Positions 20,027-28,422 of a stretch of DNA of 64,000 nt are shown piece after piece; position 1 is the first letter of the stretch; each line of letters opens with the position of its first letter. Made by a program: the position numbers and the translations under genes. A model generated the notes under the pieces. The model saw only the letters and a list, made by a program, of their open reading frames with translations, did not search any database and was not told the DNA's origin. Source of the DNA: Enterobacter dykesii (lineage in GTDB: Bacteria > Pseudomonadota > Gammaproteobacteria > Enterobacterales > Enterobacteriaceae); NCBI RefSeq assembly GCF_008364625.2, contig NZ_CP126604.1:3162001-3226000 (forward strand), given 5' to 3'.

Positions 20027-22777
20027 CTAAATTAGACCTAAACGCCTCCAACATTCTTTATATTTCTCAACAAAAATTTTCTTTGGCAAATTTCTGTTGC
20101 AGACGTTTTTATAATATTCATATATAACGTCTAACTCCTCATTCAAGTTATTTTTATCTCTCAACACGACCAGCATATCATCTGACCATAGATTATATGA
20201 TTTTGCTGTAAAAACATTGCTAGGTAACAAACTATGCTTGAGTGAAATTTGTTTAAATTTTTTATCGAAGCATGGAACAACCCATCTCCCTGGATTTTGC
20301 CTCATTAATGGCAACATATCCTCAATAATCTTAATATCAATATTCGTATTTTGTTCACCATCAGGGAAGAAATTAATCTCATGAATACCAATTTTGAAGT
20401 TTCTAATACCAACCTTCTCTTCTCTTAAAAATGAAACATTAAATGATATCTTTTCTCTTTTAATTATATCACCGAGGCATTCAAAAACAAAATCATCGAC
20501 AGTGAGATAGTTAATATTTTTAATGTTTGACTTGGTGTCAGAAATTAAAAGACTCTTCCCATCAAACAAATAACTAGAAATGAGTTGCTCATTTAGAATA
20601 AAGTTTTTCCAAATACCATTGATGGAATTATTATATTTTGCATAGAATAAGAAATCAGTTTCTTCTGGAGAAGGTGAGCTTTTTCTTATTTCAGAAAGAT
20701 TTTTTTCAATTAACTTATCATATAGTTCATTCAGATTCTGTATTCTATCCGTTCTTCCTTTGGTTCTATCTATTGTAAGCCAATATCCTGCATTTTCAGA
20801 AAAAATATTAATTTCCCCTGAGATACCTTTATAGGGTGTTTTTAAATCAAAAGGAACACCCTTGAACAAAAAATCAGGTGGGGTATTATCATTAAGCTGA
20901 ACATACAAATCGTAGTCAACTTCGATATCATAATCGCTTTCCCAACGTTTAAAATTTCTACTTGAGATAGCATTAATATACTCGCCATTAAATTCTATCA
21001 TTGCTTTTGATGTTCTAAACTCATCCGTTACAAGTGATTTGAATAGTGCTGACATAGCTTGACCCTTATCATCCATAAAAGGATCAAATGATATTTCATT
21101 TCCATTTTTATCCACACCAATTTTCAACGGTGCATCAGGCACATCAAAAAAGGATGTGATTTTTGTACCTGCAAATCTTGCATCTTCAATCTTACGAATT
21201 TCAAAAGAAAAGTCTTTTCCTTTTGTATTATTAACTATCATTTCGTAGCATGGTGAATTTATCTTTTTAGTTTTTATAATCACTTTATTGCAAAACTTAA
21301 AAGCAGCTTGGAGGCCAATTCCAAAATAACCACTAGGACGAGCCCATGCAGGCATAGTATTAAGTAAATTACTTCTAAATGCGCTTGTAACAGAGCCAAC
21401 CTCCAAGATCTTCTGAAAATCTAAAAGATCCATTCCAGTTCCATGATCTTTAATTTCTAATTTATAATGCGCATCATTAATATCCAAGATTTCTCTTTCA
21501 TTATCATTTAGTTGGGTAAATGTCAGTGAAACAGGATGTGCTTGCAATTCACTATTAAATACCCCCCTTAGAATTTGATGATCAACATGAATATTAATGC
21601 TTTCGTTATAAAGAATATCTTCCCATATTTTATAATAAGTCGCATCAATTGCATTCTGTACCAACTCTCTTATAAATGGATACTTCTCACTATAAATTTG
21701 TGAACCTGTCAGATATTCATAGACTCTTTTAGTGTCCAAACTAAGTCTTGGTACCTTTCCTTTTAGAGCAATCAGACCATCAATTCTACAATCTATTTTT
21801 TCAATTGTAGGAAGTGGCCTATAATTGCTATTTGGAACTATTTTATTCCAAATGCTTTTTTGATATGAGAATTCATCACGTATATACTCAAACCAAGATT
21901 GCTGAGCCTGGAAATCACCATAACCAGAGCAAACAGCCTCAATTTCGATAATATCACTATCAATATATAAATGTTTTATAGATGCATGTTTCTTTTGATG
22001 ATCATGTGAAGAACAAGGAACATCACCTATATTAGAAAGAAGAGTGGGACAAAAGCGCCCATCATCTATATCAAGTAAGTCACCAATTCTAAGCAAAGCA
22101 GCAATATAACGCGGATGTGCATAATCTCCAGCATCCATACCGTCGTTACTTTTAGGTAAAGTCAAGATTTCCTCTCTACTCTCCCCATGACATCTAACTA
22201 TGCTCGCGATAAATTCAAAAAGTCGCTTAGGGATTAAAATAGTTCTTGGGGAATCAATCTTGACCTGTGTAGGATCTAGTACAAAAGTTCCTGAACGTTC
22301 AGCATGTTTAGTACGAAAATAATCTGCGATAATAAAAGTCAATGAGTTCGACATAAGCAATACTTTATGAATATCGCCATTTTTCTTTTCGTCAATGATG
22401 ATATTTGCATGTTGAGATAATTCTCCATTTGAACGCGAAAGGTGTTTTAAGTACGATATAAACCCTTCATCCCTTAGGAGAGACTCTTTATCTTTATGCG
22501 TAATAAGCATACCGGCATCGTGCCAATAACAAGACTCTAATATTAACCAGCAATCAGTAGCTGATAGATGTTCAATATTTGGCGCTATAACTTTTTCTAT
22601 CTGTGTAACAATAGTTGATGAATGAGATGCATCATGAAGACTATAATGTGGAAAATCGCGAGAAACAGTATTCAATGCTCGTGATAATAACTTTTTGTCA
22701 AACTCCCATTGTGCCCATAGTAGTGAGTAATTAGGGTTTTGCTCCGCAAGTTGCTTGAGTCTTTTTTCAATTTGCAT
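20027..22777 (-). CDS. HD-domain / Hsp90-like ATPase protein (candidate conflict-system gene)
   Basis: Unrecognised by name. The 916 residues combine two enzyme-like regions. The N-terminal part (about 1-310) has HD phosphohydrolase features in order: HD in YSLHDASHS (about 48-49), HD in YWHDAGM (86-87), a histidine in VRCHGES (197) and an aspartate in RIGDLLDIDDGR (233). The middle part (about 360-510) has the three GHKL ATP motifs in HtpG form: RELVQNAIDA, IKDHGTGM and GYFGIGLQAAF. The last 400 residues match nothing I know. The gene is far more AT-rich than its neighbours and lies 34 bases behind an XRE regulator, in an integration-prone gap. Architectures joining HD and Hsp90-like ATPase domains have been assigned to bacterial conflict systems by comparative genomics; defence here is inference. 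A TTG two codons upstream (22783) is an alternative start. Confidence 0.8.
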   Translation of the reverse strand: MQIEKRLKQLAEQNPNYSLLWAQWEFDKKLLSRALNTVSRDFPHYSLHDASHSSTIVTQIEKVIAPNIEHLSATDCWLILESCYWHDAGMLITHKDKESLLRDEGFISYLKHLSRSNGELSQHANIIIDEKKNGDIHKVLLMSNSLTFIIADYFRTKHAERSGTFVLDPTQVKIDSPRTILIPKRLFEFIASIVRCHGESREEILTLPKSNDGMDAGDYAHPRYIAALLRIGDLLDIDDGRFCPTLLSNIGDVPCSSHDHQKKHASIKHLYIDSDIIEIEAVCSGYGDFQAQQSWFEYIRDEFSYQKSIWNKIVPNSNYRPLPTIEKIDCRIDGLIALKGKVPRLSLDTKRVYEYLTGSQIYSEKYPFIRELVQNAIDATYYKIWEDILYNESINIHVDHQILRGVFNSELQAHPVSLTFTQLNDNEREILDINDAHYKLEIKDHGTGMDLLDFQKILEVGSVTSAFRSNLLNTMPAWARPSGYFGIGLQAAFKFCNKVIIKTKKINSPCYEMIVNNTKGKDFSFEIRKIEDARFAGTKITSFFDVPDAPLKIGVDKNGNEISFDPFMDDKGQAMSALFKSLVTDEFRTSKAMIEFNGEYINAISSRNFKRWESDYDIEVDYDLYVQLNDNTPPDFLFKGVPFDLKTPYKGISGEINIFSENAGYWLTIDRTKGRTDRIQNLNELYDKLIEKNLSEIRKSSPSPEETDFLFYAKYNNSINGIWKNFILNEQLISSYLFDGKSLLISDTKSNIKNINYLTVDDFVFECLGDIIKREKISFNVSFLREEKVGIRNFKIGIHEINFFPDGEQNTNIDIKIIEDMLPLMRQNPGRWVVPCFDKKFKQISLKHSLLPSNVFTAKSYNLWSDDMLVVLRDKNNLNEELDVIYEYYKNVCNRNLPKKIFVEKYKECWRRLGLI

Positions 22778-22811
22778 AAACAATCACAGCCTTAAAGTTA
22801 GAATTTATAGT

Positions 22812-23057
22812 TTATTTTTTATAATAGTGAAATATAATTTCAGCCAAATCATCCTCAACAGTATAAAAATAACAGGCCGGTATATTAAGCACCTCCGCCA
22901 ACTTGCACGCCAGCGCAAAGTCAGGCGTATGAATGCTCTTCTCATACTGGTTCATACGTGCGCTCGCCGTCGCTTCATCAATCCCCGCGAGGATCCCAAG
23001 TTTTTGCTGTGATAGTCCGGCCTTCAGTCGAGCCGCTTTTAGTCGATGGGGAAGCAT
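22812..23057 (-). CDS. XRE-family helix-turn-helix regulator
   Basis: 81-residue DNA-binding protein with a Cro/C1-type helix-turn-helix at about residues 12-33 (KAGLSQQKLGILAGIDEATASARMN region) and no other domain. Its GC content looks like the backbone's, unlike the next gene. It stands upstream of the HD/Hsp90-like gene in the same direction with a 34-base gap, so the two may be cotranscribed. An inverted repeat ends one base upstream of its start, suggesting autoregulation. Similar small XRE genes are common in enterobacteria, so it may predate the arrival of the ATPase gene. Confidence 0.85.
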   Translation of the reverse strand: MLPHRLKAARLKAGLSQQKLGILAGIDEATASARMNQYEKSIHTPDFALACKLAEVLNIPACYFYTVEDDLAEIIFHYYKK

Positions 23058-23058
23058 G

Positions 23059-23151
23059 ATGACTCTTCAAAATCTGGAAGTAGAGTCATGATTCTGGTAT
23101 CACGTTATTGAAATTGTACTAAGTATTACTTAGTATTTATGTCTACAATTT
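23059..23151. promoter_or_regulatory. Nested operator-like palindromes between XRE and Nlp genes
   Basis: Three inverted repeats fill the 122-base divergent gap. ATGACTCT/AGAGTCAT lies at 23059-23066 and 23082-23089, overlapping the XRE ribosome site. ACTAAGT-ATT-ACTTAGT is a perfect palindrome at 23118-23134. AAATTGTA/TACAATTT at 23111-23118 and 23144-23151 flanks it. They are good candidates for binding sites of the two adjacent DNA-binding proteins. Confidence 0.55.
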
Positions 23152-23179
23152 GAACAAAATCATATATAAAGGAAAATGT

Positions 23180-23440
23180 ATGAATAGAGATCAGGACATG
23201 CACCCAGCGGATATCATCGCCATGCTCCACAAGCGCAAGCTCTCACTAGCCGCTCTTTCACGCCAGGCGGGTTTGAGTTCTTCTACGCTTGCAAACGCGC
23301 TCTCCAGGCCGTGGCCCAAGGGGGAAAAGATCATCGCGGAGGCACTAGAAAAAGATGCGGCGTCGATCTGACCCAGTCGCTACTACGATCAATATGGCAA
23401 CTATGTTGATCGTTCTAAGTTGATGAGGACCAAACGCTAA
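23180..23440 (+). pseudogene. Nlp/Ner-type regulator interrupted by in-frame TGA
   Basis: Winged helix-like DNA-binding protein of the Nlp/SfsB/phage Ner family. From the ATG at 23180, with AAAGGA seven bases upstream, 63 codons read through the whole recognition region (MHPADIIAMLHKRKLSLAALS, then SSSTLANALSRPWPKGE). The frame then meets TGA at 23369-23371, exactly where relatives have the tryptophan of IWPSRY. It resumes without a shift as PSRYYDQYGNYVDRSKLMR and ends at TAA 23438. One base change, TGG to TGA, explains this. The short product may still bind DNA, because the conserved helices precede the stop. The call as a broken gene is firm; loss of function is not. Confidence 0.75.
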
Positions 23441-23523
23441 CCTCCATCACCAAAATCCATTCTGTTCGCCAGTTCCATTCCGGTGTTAAGGTAATAAGCC
23501 AAATTCATCGGAATGGCGTAACA

Positions 23524-24033
23524 ATGGCAACGATAACCACTCCCCGGCTTCACCTCACTCCTTTCGAACCCACTGACTGGGCCTTCTTCCGCTCGCTGCG
23601 AGAAGATCGCCGCATCATGCGCTACATGGCCGCCATCGCGCCGGAAAAAGAGACCCGCCGCGTGTTTGCTGCACGCCTGATGGCGGAGCATGTCTTTGTG
23701 ATCCGCTCTCTTGAGGACGATACGCCGCTGGGCGATATTGGCCTGCAAATCAGCCCTGAGAATCGTGAAGAGGCCGATATCGGCTACACGGTTGTGCCTG
23801 CCGCGCAGGGGAAAGGTATCGCCAGCGAGGCGCTGCGCGCGGTGTGTGATTACGCGTTTAACCAGACCTGCGTGAAAGCGATTAACGCGTACGTGCTGGC
23901 AGATAACGGCGGTTCGGTGCGGGTGCTGGAGAAAGCCGGGTTTGTGCGCACGCAGGTGCTGGAAAAAGCGTATGAGATTGACGGCGTGCGCTATGACGAC
24001 TGGGTGTATCGGCTGGAGTGCGGTGCGGCTTGA
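23524..24033 (+). CDS. GNAT-family N-acetyltransferase (RimJ/RimL-like)
   Basis: 169-residue acetyl-CoA-dependent acyltransferase. The RimJ-like opening TTPRLHLTPFEPTDW is at the N-terminus; the acetyl-CoA loop (VPAAQGKGIASEAL) lies near residue 93-106, and the NGGSVRVLEKAGF strand-helix near 130 is the second family mark. The substrate is unknown; relatives modify ribosomal proteins or small amines. It lies between the mobile-looking locus and hisP in backbone-like GC. An inverted repeat (CCATTCCG/CGGAATGG, 23475-23516) ends just before the start and could hide the ribosome site. A dispersed palindrome follows its stop. Confidence 0.88.
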   Translation: MATITTPRLHLTPFEPTDWAFFRSLREDRRIMRYMAAIAPEKETRRVFAARLMAEHVFVIRSLEDDTPLGDIGLQISPENREEADIGYTVVPAAQGKGIASEALRAVCDYAFNQTCVKAINAYVLADNGGSVRVLEKAGFVRTQVLEKAYEIDGVRYDDWVYRLECGAA

Positions 24034-24035
24034 TG

Positions 24036-24056
24036 CCCTCTCCCACAGGGAGAGGG
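24036..24056. repeat. Dispersed palindrome, CCCTCTCCC family
   Basis: CCCTCTCCC and GGGAGAGGG face each other across ACA, immediately after the GNAT stop and before the convergent hisP end. The identical core occurs at 44036-44056, and a variant at 53704-53723. Confidence 0.75.
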
Positions 24057-24069
24057 GGAAAGTTAAAAC

Positions 24070-24846
24070 CTACTTCAACGACCCTTTCAGGAACTGCTGC
24101 AGGCGCGGGCTTTGCGGGTTCGCCAGCACCTCGTCCGGGTGCCCCTGCTCTTCAATTTTCCCCTGATGCAGGAAGATAACGTGGTTCGAGACGTTACGGG
24201 CGAAGCCCATCTCGTGCGTCACCACCACCATCGTTTTGCCCTCTTCGGCCAGCTTCTGCATGATGCGCAGCACTTCGCCAACGAGTTCAGGGTCCAGCGC
24301 GGAAGTCGGTTCGTCGAACAGCAGCACTTCGGGCTCCATCGCCAGCGCGCGCGCAATAGAGACACGCTGCTGCTGACCGCCGGAGAGATGCACCGGATAT
24401 TTCATCTGCTGGCGCTCGTCGATACCCACTTTCGCCAGGTATTTCACCGCGCGCTCGCGGGCTTCCTGCTTGCTCAGGCCCAGCACCTGAATCGGTGCTT
24501 CCATCACGTTCTCCAGCACCGTCATGTGGCTCCAGAGGTTGAAGTGCTGGAACACCATCGTCAGGCGCGTACGCAGCAGGCGCAGCTGGTGTTTATCCGC
24601 AACCTTCAGCTGGCCGTCTTTGTCACGGACCAGGTTAATATTCTGCCCGCTCACCACAATCGAGCCTTCGCTCGGCTTTTCGAGGAAGTTAATGCAGCGC
24701 AGGAAGGTACTTTTACCCGAGCCGGATGAGCCGATGATACTGATCACGTCGCCCGCATTCGCCTGCAGCGACACCCCTTTCAGCACTTCATGTTCGCCGT
24801 AGCGTTTGTGCAAATCAATAACGTTTAATTTGTTCTCAGCCATCAT
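24070..24846 (-). CDS. hisP: HisP, histidine/lysine-arginine-ornithine ABC ATPase
   Basis: ATPase that powers the HisJ/ArgT-HisQM importer; two copies bind the cytosolic face of HisQM. It has 258 residues. Walker A (GSSGSGKST) is at about 39-47, the Q-loop at [10 protein letters not shown] near 100, the ABC signature LSGGQQQR near 154, Walker B (VLLFDEPTS) near 175, and the switch histidine in VTHEMGF near 212. It is the last gene of the leftward hisJQMP operon, six bases after hisM. Confidence 0.98.
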   Translation of the reverse strand: MMAENKLNVIDLHKRYGEHEVLKGVSLQANAGDVISIIGSSGSGKSTFLRCINFLEKPSEGSIVVSGQNINLVRDKDGQLKVADKHQLRLLRTRLTMVFQHFNLWSHMTVLENVMEAPIQVLGLSKQEARERAVKYLAKVGIDERQQMKYPVHLSGGQQQRVSIARALAMEPEVLLFDEPTSALDPELVGEVLRIMQKLAEEGKTMVVVTHEMGFARNVSNHVIFLHQGKIEEQGHPDEVLANPQSPRLQQFLKGSLK

Positions 24847-24851
24847 CTTTC

Positions 24852-25568
24852 TCAGTGCGTCGAAGAAGGTTTTATATGCTGCAACCAGCGTTTTTCAGCC
24901 TTACGGAACAGGCTAATCAGAACATAAGAGATAATTAAATAGAGCACCGCCGCAATGCCAAACGCGGTAAACGGCTGATAGGTCGCGGAGTTAATATCGC
25001 GCGCGATTTTGAGCAGATCCGGCACCGTCGCGGTAAAGGCGAGCGCGGTGGAGTGCAGCATCAAAATCACTTCGTTACTGTACGCCGGTAACGCTATACG
25101 CAGTGCCGACGGTAGAATAATACAGCGATAAAGTTTCACCGAGGAAAAGCCGTACGCGCGCGCCGCTTCAATCTCGCCGTAAGGAACAGAGCGAATTGCC
25201 CCGGCGAAAATCTCGGTGGTGTAGGCGCAGGTGTTGAGCGTCAACGCCAGCACCGTACAGTTCAGGCCGCTGCGGAAGAACGCGTTCAGCATCTCAGTGC
25301 CTTTTACGATCTCAAGCGTGTACATCCCCGAATAGAACACCAGCAGCTGCACGTACAGCGGCGTACCGCGAAACACGTAGGTGAACAGCCAGATCGGGAA
25401 CTGGATAAATTTATTGTTCGACACGCGGCCAATGGCAAGAAACACCGCCAGAATACCGCCCATCACCACGGAGGAGATCAGCAGCCAGAGGGTAATCGCC
25501 ACGCCGGTAAAGCGGTAGCCATCCGTCCACAGCAGCGATTTCCAGTATTCCTGAATAATCTCAATCAC
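24852..25568 (-). CDS. hisM: HisM, ABC permease
   Basis: Membrane subunit of the histidine/lysine-arginine-ornithine importer, paired with HisQ. It has 238 residues, five hydrophobic segments and the polar amino-acid permease (HEQRo) family pattern. The EAA loop that docks HisP is [25 protein letters not shown], around residues 150-175. Its start overlaps the hisQ stop by four bases (ATGA), so the two are translationally coupled. Confidence 0.97.
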   Translation of the reverse strand: MIEIIQEYWKSLLWTDGYRFTGVAITLWLLISSVVMGGILAVFLAIGRVSNNKFIQFPIWLFTYVFRGTPLYVQLLVFYSGMYTLEIVKGTEMLNAFFRSGLNCTVLALTLNTCAYTTEIFAGAIRSVPYGEIEAARAYGFSSVKLYRCIILPSALRIALPAYSNEVILMLHSTALAFTATVPDLLKIARDINSATYQPFTAFGIAAVLYLIISYVLISLFRKAEKRWLQHIKPSSTH

Positions 25569-26251
25569 AGGTCAGCCCTCTTCACACCCACGGAGTAGCG
25601 ACGCTCGAGCAGAAGCAGCACACCATTGGAGGCGGTCGTAAAGACCAGATAAATCACGCCACAGACCACCGCAAAGTAGAACGGCTCCCAGGTGCTCTTA
25701 CCCGCCAGCTGAGTCGCTTTCACGACGTCTTCCAGGCCGAGCAGCGAGACCAGCGCTGTCGCTTTGAGGATAACCTGCCAGTTGTTGCCGATACCCGGCA
25801 GCGCATAGCGCATCATGGCCGGGAACATAATTCGACGAAACGTTTGTGAAGAGGTAAAACCAAATGCGGTTGCCGCCTCAATGTGGCCTTTCGGCACGGC
25901 CATGTAGGCACCGCGGAAGGTTTCGGTGAAGTAGGCACCGTAGATAAAACCGAGGGTAATAATACCGGCCACCATCGGGTCGATATCAATTTGTCCCATG
26001 CCCATCGCGTCCGTTACGCTGTTCAGCGCAATCTGCAGACCGTAAAAGATAAGCAGCATTAGCACCAGATCGGGAACGCCGCGAATAAGCGTGGTGTAGC
26101 CTTCAAATATGAGCGCCAGCGGTTTGTTAGCTGAAAGCTTCGCCCCTGCGCCTGCCAGACCTATCAGCACCGCCAGCACCACGGAGCTGATAGCCAGCTC
26201 AAGGGTGACAAGCGCGCCCTGTAAAATAACGCCAGAAAATCCGTACAGCAT
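25565..26251 (-). CDS. hisQ: HisQ, ABC permease
   Basis: Second membrane subunit of the basic-amino-acid importer, 228 residues with five predicted spans. The EAA coupling loop is HIEAATAFGFTSSQTFRRIMFPAM, around residues 140-163. It lies 88 bases after hisJ; that gap holds a strong palindrome like the REP found at the same place in Salmonella and E. coli, where it favours higher hisJ expression. Confidence 0.97.
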   Translation of the reverse strand: MLYGFSGVILQGALVTLELAISSVVLAVLIGLAGAGAKLSANKPLALIFEGYTTLIRGVPDLVLMLLIFYGLQIALNSVTDAMGMGQIDIDPMVAGIITLGFIYGAYFTETFRGAYMAVPKGHIEAATAFGFTSSQTFRRIMFPAMMRYALPGIGNNWQVILKATALVSLLGLEDVVKATQLAGKSTWEPFYFAVVCGVIYLVFTTASNGVLLLLERRYSVGVKRADL

Positions 26252-26295
26252 ACCGCGAGCCCTGTCGTATCGTGAGTGGTGGAACCGTGTCTTTT

Positions 26296-26316
26296 CCCCT
26301 CCCGCAGCGGGAGGGG
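26296..26316. repeat. hisJ-hisQ intercistronic palindrome
   Basis: CCCCTCCCGC and GCGGGAGGGG meet around a single A. It is related to the CCCTCTCCC family elsewhere in the window. By position it matches the REP of the histidine transport operon, known to stabilise the upstream hisJ message and so give more binding protein than membrane protein. Confidence 0.7.
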
Positions 26317-26339
26317 CCGCACGTTATATGACGGGGCGA

Positions 26340-27122
26340 TTAGCCACCGTAAACATTAAAATCAAAGTACTTTTTCGCCAGTTTGTCGTAGGTACCGTCA
26401 GCGCGCATTTCAGCGAACGCTTTGTTCAGCGCTTCACGCAGCTCGTTGTCTTCTTTGCGCAGGCCCATACCGGTGCCCACACCAAACAACTTCACGTCCT
26501 TAATTGACGGGCCGCCAAACTTGTAATCTTTACCCACCGGCGTTTTCAGGAAGCCTTCGCTTGCCGCGACTTCATCCTGGAATGCCGCATCAATTCGGCC
26601 TGCCGTCAGGTCAGCGTAGATATTTTCCTGGCCCTGATAGGAGACGATTTCAATCCCCTTCGGCGCCCAGTGTTCGTTGCCGTAGGTTTCCTGCGTGGTG
26701 CCCTGCAGCACGCCGACGCGTTTGCCTTTCAGCGACTCCAGCGTTGGCTGAATGTCAGAAGCTTTAGCCACTACAAGACGAGAATCGGCCGCGTAGAGTT
26801 TGTCGGTGAAGGCAATCTCCTGCTGGCGTTTTTCGGTGATGGAGAGTGAGGACATAATTACGTCGATTTTTTTCGCTTTCAGGGACGGGATCAGCGCATC
26901 CAGGGGGTTCTCAACGTAGGTACACTGTGCTTTGATGCGTTTGCACAGCTCATTGGCCAGATCGATGTCAAAACCGACAAGTTCCCCCTTTGAATTCTTC
27001 GATTCGAACGGCGCATAGGTTGGATCGGTACCAATTCGGATTTTCTGCGGAATGGCTGCGAATGCCGCGGTGGCGCTGGAAAAGGCCAGTACCAGAGATA
27101 GTGACAACACGAGTTTTTTCAT
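26340..27122 (-). CDS. hisJ: HisJ, histidine-binding periplasmic protein
   Basis: Periplasmic receptor that delivers histidine to HisQMP. It has 260 residues from the ATG at 27120-27122, beginning [19 protein letters not shown]; five extra upstream codons were dropped. The signal peptide ends near AFA-AIPQ (about residue 22). The mature protein is a class 3 SBP with [37 protein letters not shown] and [11 protein letters not shown]. Cysteines near 60 and 67 match the disulfide of the family. It is paralogous to argT next door. Confidence 0.97.
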   Translation of the reverse strand: MKKLVLSLSLVLAFSSATAAFAAIPQKIRIGTDPTYAPFESKNSKGELVGFDIDLANELCKRIKAQCTYVENPLDALIPSLKAKKIDVIMSSLSITEKRQQEIAFTDKLYAADSRLVVAKASDIQPTLESLKGKRVGVLQGTTQETYGNEHWAPKGIEIVSYQGQENIYADLTAGRIDAAFQDEVAASEGFLKTPVGKDYKFGGPSIKDVKLFGVGTGMGLRKEDNELREALNKAFAEMRADGTYDKLAKKYFDFNVYGG

Positions 27123-27315
27123 ATTTATCCTCAACAAACTGTCTTCATACGGGATTTTTACGACGACGGGCTGGTGCTAATGTGCCATTAATCCCCTCTG
27201 TCAGGCAAAGACTAATGCCCTTCAGGCGGGAATTTTTGCATTATAAATGCGTAAGTATGCACAAAGCGATCCAATACGGTGCAACACATGCACCGTACTG
27301 GGTCAACCGCTCCCG

Positions 27316-27338
27316 TAACGCACCTTTTCGGTGCGTTA
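27316..27338 (-). terminator. argT 3' hairpin
   Basis: TAACGCACC and GGTGCGTTA form a 9-base-pair stem with a five-base loop, 10 bases after the argT stop in the leftward direction. There is no clear T run, so it may be a processing or stabilising hairpin that lets some transcripts continue into hisJ. Confidence 0.6.
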
Positions 27339-27348
27339 GCGTCAGGTA

Positions 27349-28131
27349 TTATTCACCGTATACGTTGAAGTCGAAGTATTTCTTCGCCAGTTTGTCGTAA
27401 GTACCGTCTTTACGCAGCTCTGCAAAGGCTTTGTCGAAGGCGGCTTTCAGCTCGGTATCATCCTTGCGCAGGCCAATACCGGTGCCGTCACCAAAGTATT
27501 TTTTGTCTTTTACCGACGGGCCAGCAAATGCATAGCTTTTACCCGCAGGCTGCTTCAGGAAGCCTTCGCTCGCGGCGACTTCATCCTGGAATGCCGCATC
27601 CAGACGGCCTGCGGCCAGGTCAGAGTAAATCAGATCCTGGTTCTGGTAAGCCACCACGTCTACGCCCTTCTCACGCCAGGTCGCATTGGCATAACCTTCC
27701 TGCGTCGATCCCTGAAGCACGCCGACGTGTTTGCCTTTCAGCGAGTCGATGGTGGGCTTAATCGGGGAACCTTTCGCGGCAATCAGACGCGAATCCGCAG
27801 CGTAGAGCTTGTCAGAGAAGGCAATCTCCTGCTGGCGTTTTTCAGTGATGGAGAGAGAAGAGATAATGGCATCGATTTTCTTGGCTTTCAGCGACGGGAT
27901 TAACGCGTCAAAGTCGCTGCCCACCCATGTGCATTTCACCGCAATGCGTTTGCACATTTCATTTCCCAGATCGATATCAAACCCCACGAAATCGCCTTTC
28001 GCATCCTTGGAAGAGAATGGCGCGTAGGTTGCGTCTGTACCGATACGAACCGTCTGTGGAAGCGCTGCGTAGCTACCTGCCGCCGCACTTAACCCCACGA
28101 GCAAAGACAGAGCCAGAACCGTCTTCTTCAT
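27349..28131 (-). CDS. argT: ArgT, lysine/arginine/ornithine-binding protein
   Basis: Periplasmic receptor for lysine, arginine and ornithine that uses the same HisQMP membrane complex as HisJ. It has 260 residues with a signal peptide ending near SYA-ALPQ (about 22). Ligand-contact motifs are shared with His[49 protein letters not shown]. It lies 226 bases upstream of hisJ and arose by tandem duplication. A sigma-54 promoter and a distant NtrC-like palindrome upstream suggest nitrogen control, as known in Salmonella. Confidence 0.97.
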   Translation of the reverse strand: MKKTVLALSLLVGLSAAAGSYAALPQTVRIGTDATYAPFSSKDAKGDFVGFDIDLGNEMCKRIAVKCTWVGSDFDALIPSLKAKKIDAIISSLSITEKRQQEIAFSDKLYAADSRLIAAKGSPIKPTIDSLKGKHVGVLQGSTQEGYANATWREKGVDVVAYQNQDLIYSDLAAGRLDAAFQDEVAASEGFLKQPAGKSYAFAGPSVKDKKYFGDGTGIGLRKDDTELKAAFDKAFAELRKDGTYDKLAKKYFDFNVYGE

Positions 28132-28198
28132 ACATTTACCCTCAAGTACCGTGATTTTATTATGTATTGTGTTGTGTGTTGTGTTGCAGGCTTCATCT

Positions 28199-28214
28199 TG
28201 CAGGTCTTATGCCA
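28199..28214 (-). promoter_or_regulatory. Sigma-54 promoter of argT
   Basis: Read leftward, TGGCATAAGACCTGCA has the GG at -24 and GC at -12 in the exact sigma-54 spacing, with TGGCA and TGCA matching consensus. It lies 68 bases upstream of the argT start. Salmonella argT is known to be nitrogen regulated from such a promoter. Confidence 0.8.
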
Positions 28215-28369
28215 CATTGCCGTCTGGTCAAAACTTCGACGTTAAATATGTTAATAAAACGTTGCGATATTGCCTTAATGGTGAAAGATAGCAGGTCTGC
28301 CGAACGAACCGGAAAGAGAAAAAGGGAAAAAACGAATTAAATGTCGAGGATATGATCGCCGTTGCATAA

Positions 28370-28388
28370 TTGCCCTGAAACAGGGCAA
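28370..28388 (-). terminator. Hairpin after ubiX
   Basis: TTGCCCTG and CAGGGCAA form an 8-base-pair stem around AAA downstream of the leftward ubiX stop. No T run follows, so it is a weak terminator at best. Confidence 0.45.
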
Positions 28389-28400
28389 CGTCTCTTTTCA

Positions 28401-28417
28401 TGCACTCTGTTTGTGCA
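28401..28417. promoter_or_regulatory. NtrC-like enhancer palindrome upstream of argT
   Basis: TGCAC-N7-GTGCA matches both arms of the NtrC enhancer consensus with the right spacing. It lies about 200 bases upstream of the sigma-54 promoter, within reach of NtrC by looping, and just beyond the ubiX stop codon. Confidence 0.6.
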
Positions 28418-28422
28418 CAGAT

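Noticed and set aside
23369..23371. Selenocysteine or programmed readthrough at the Nlp TGA
   Set aside because: Relatives have tryptophan here, this is not a selenoprotein family, and no SECIS-like stem was evident right after the codon; a nonsense mutation is simpler.
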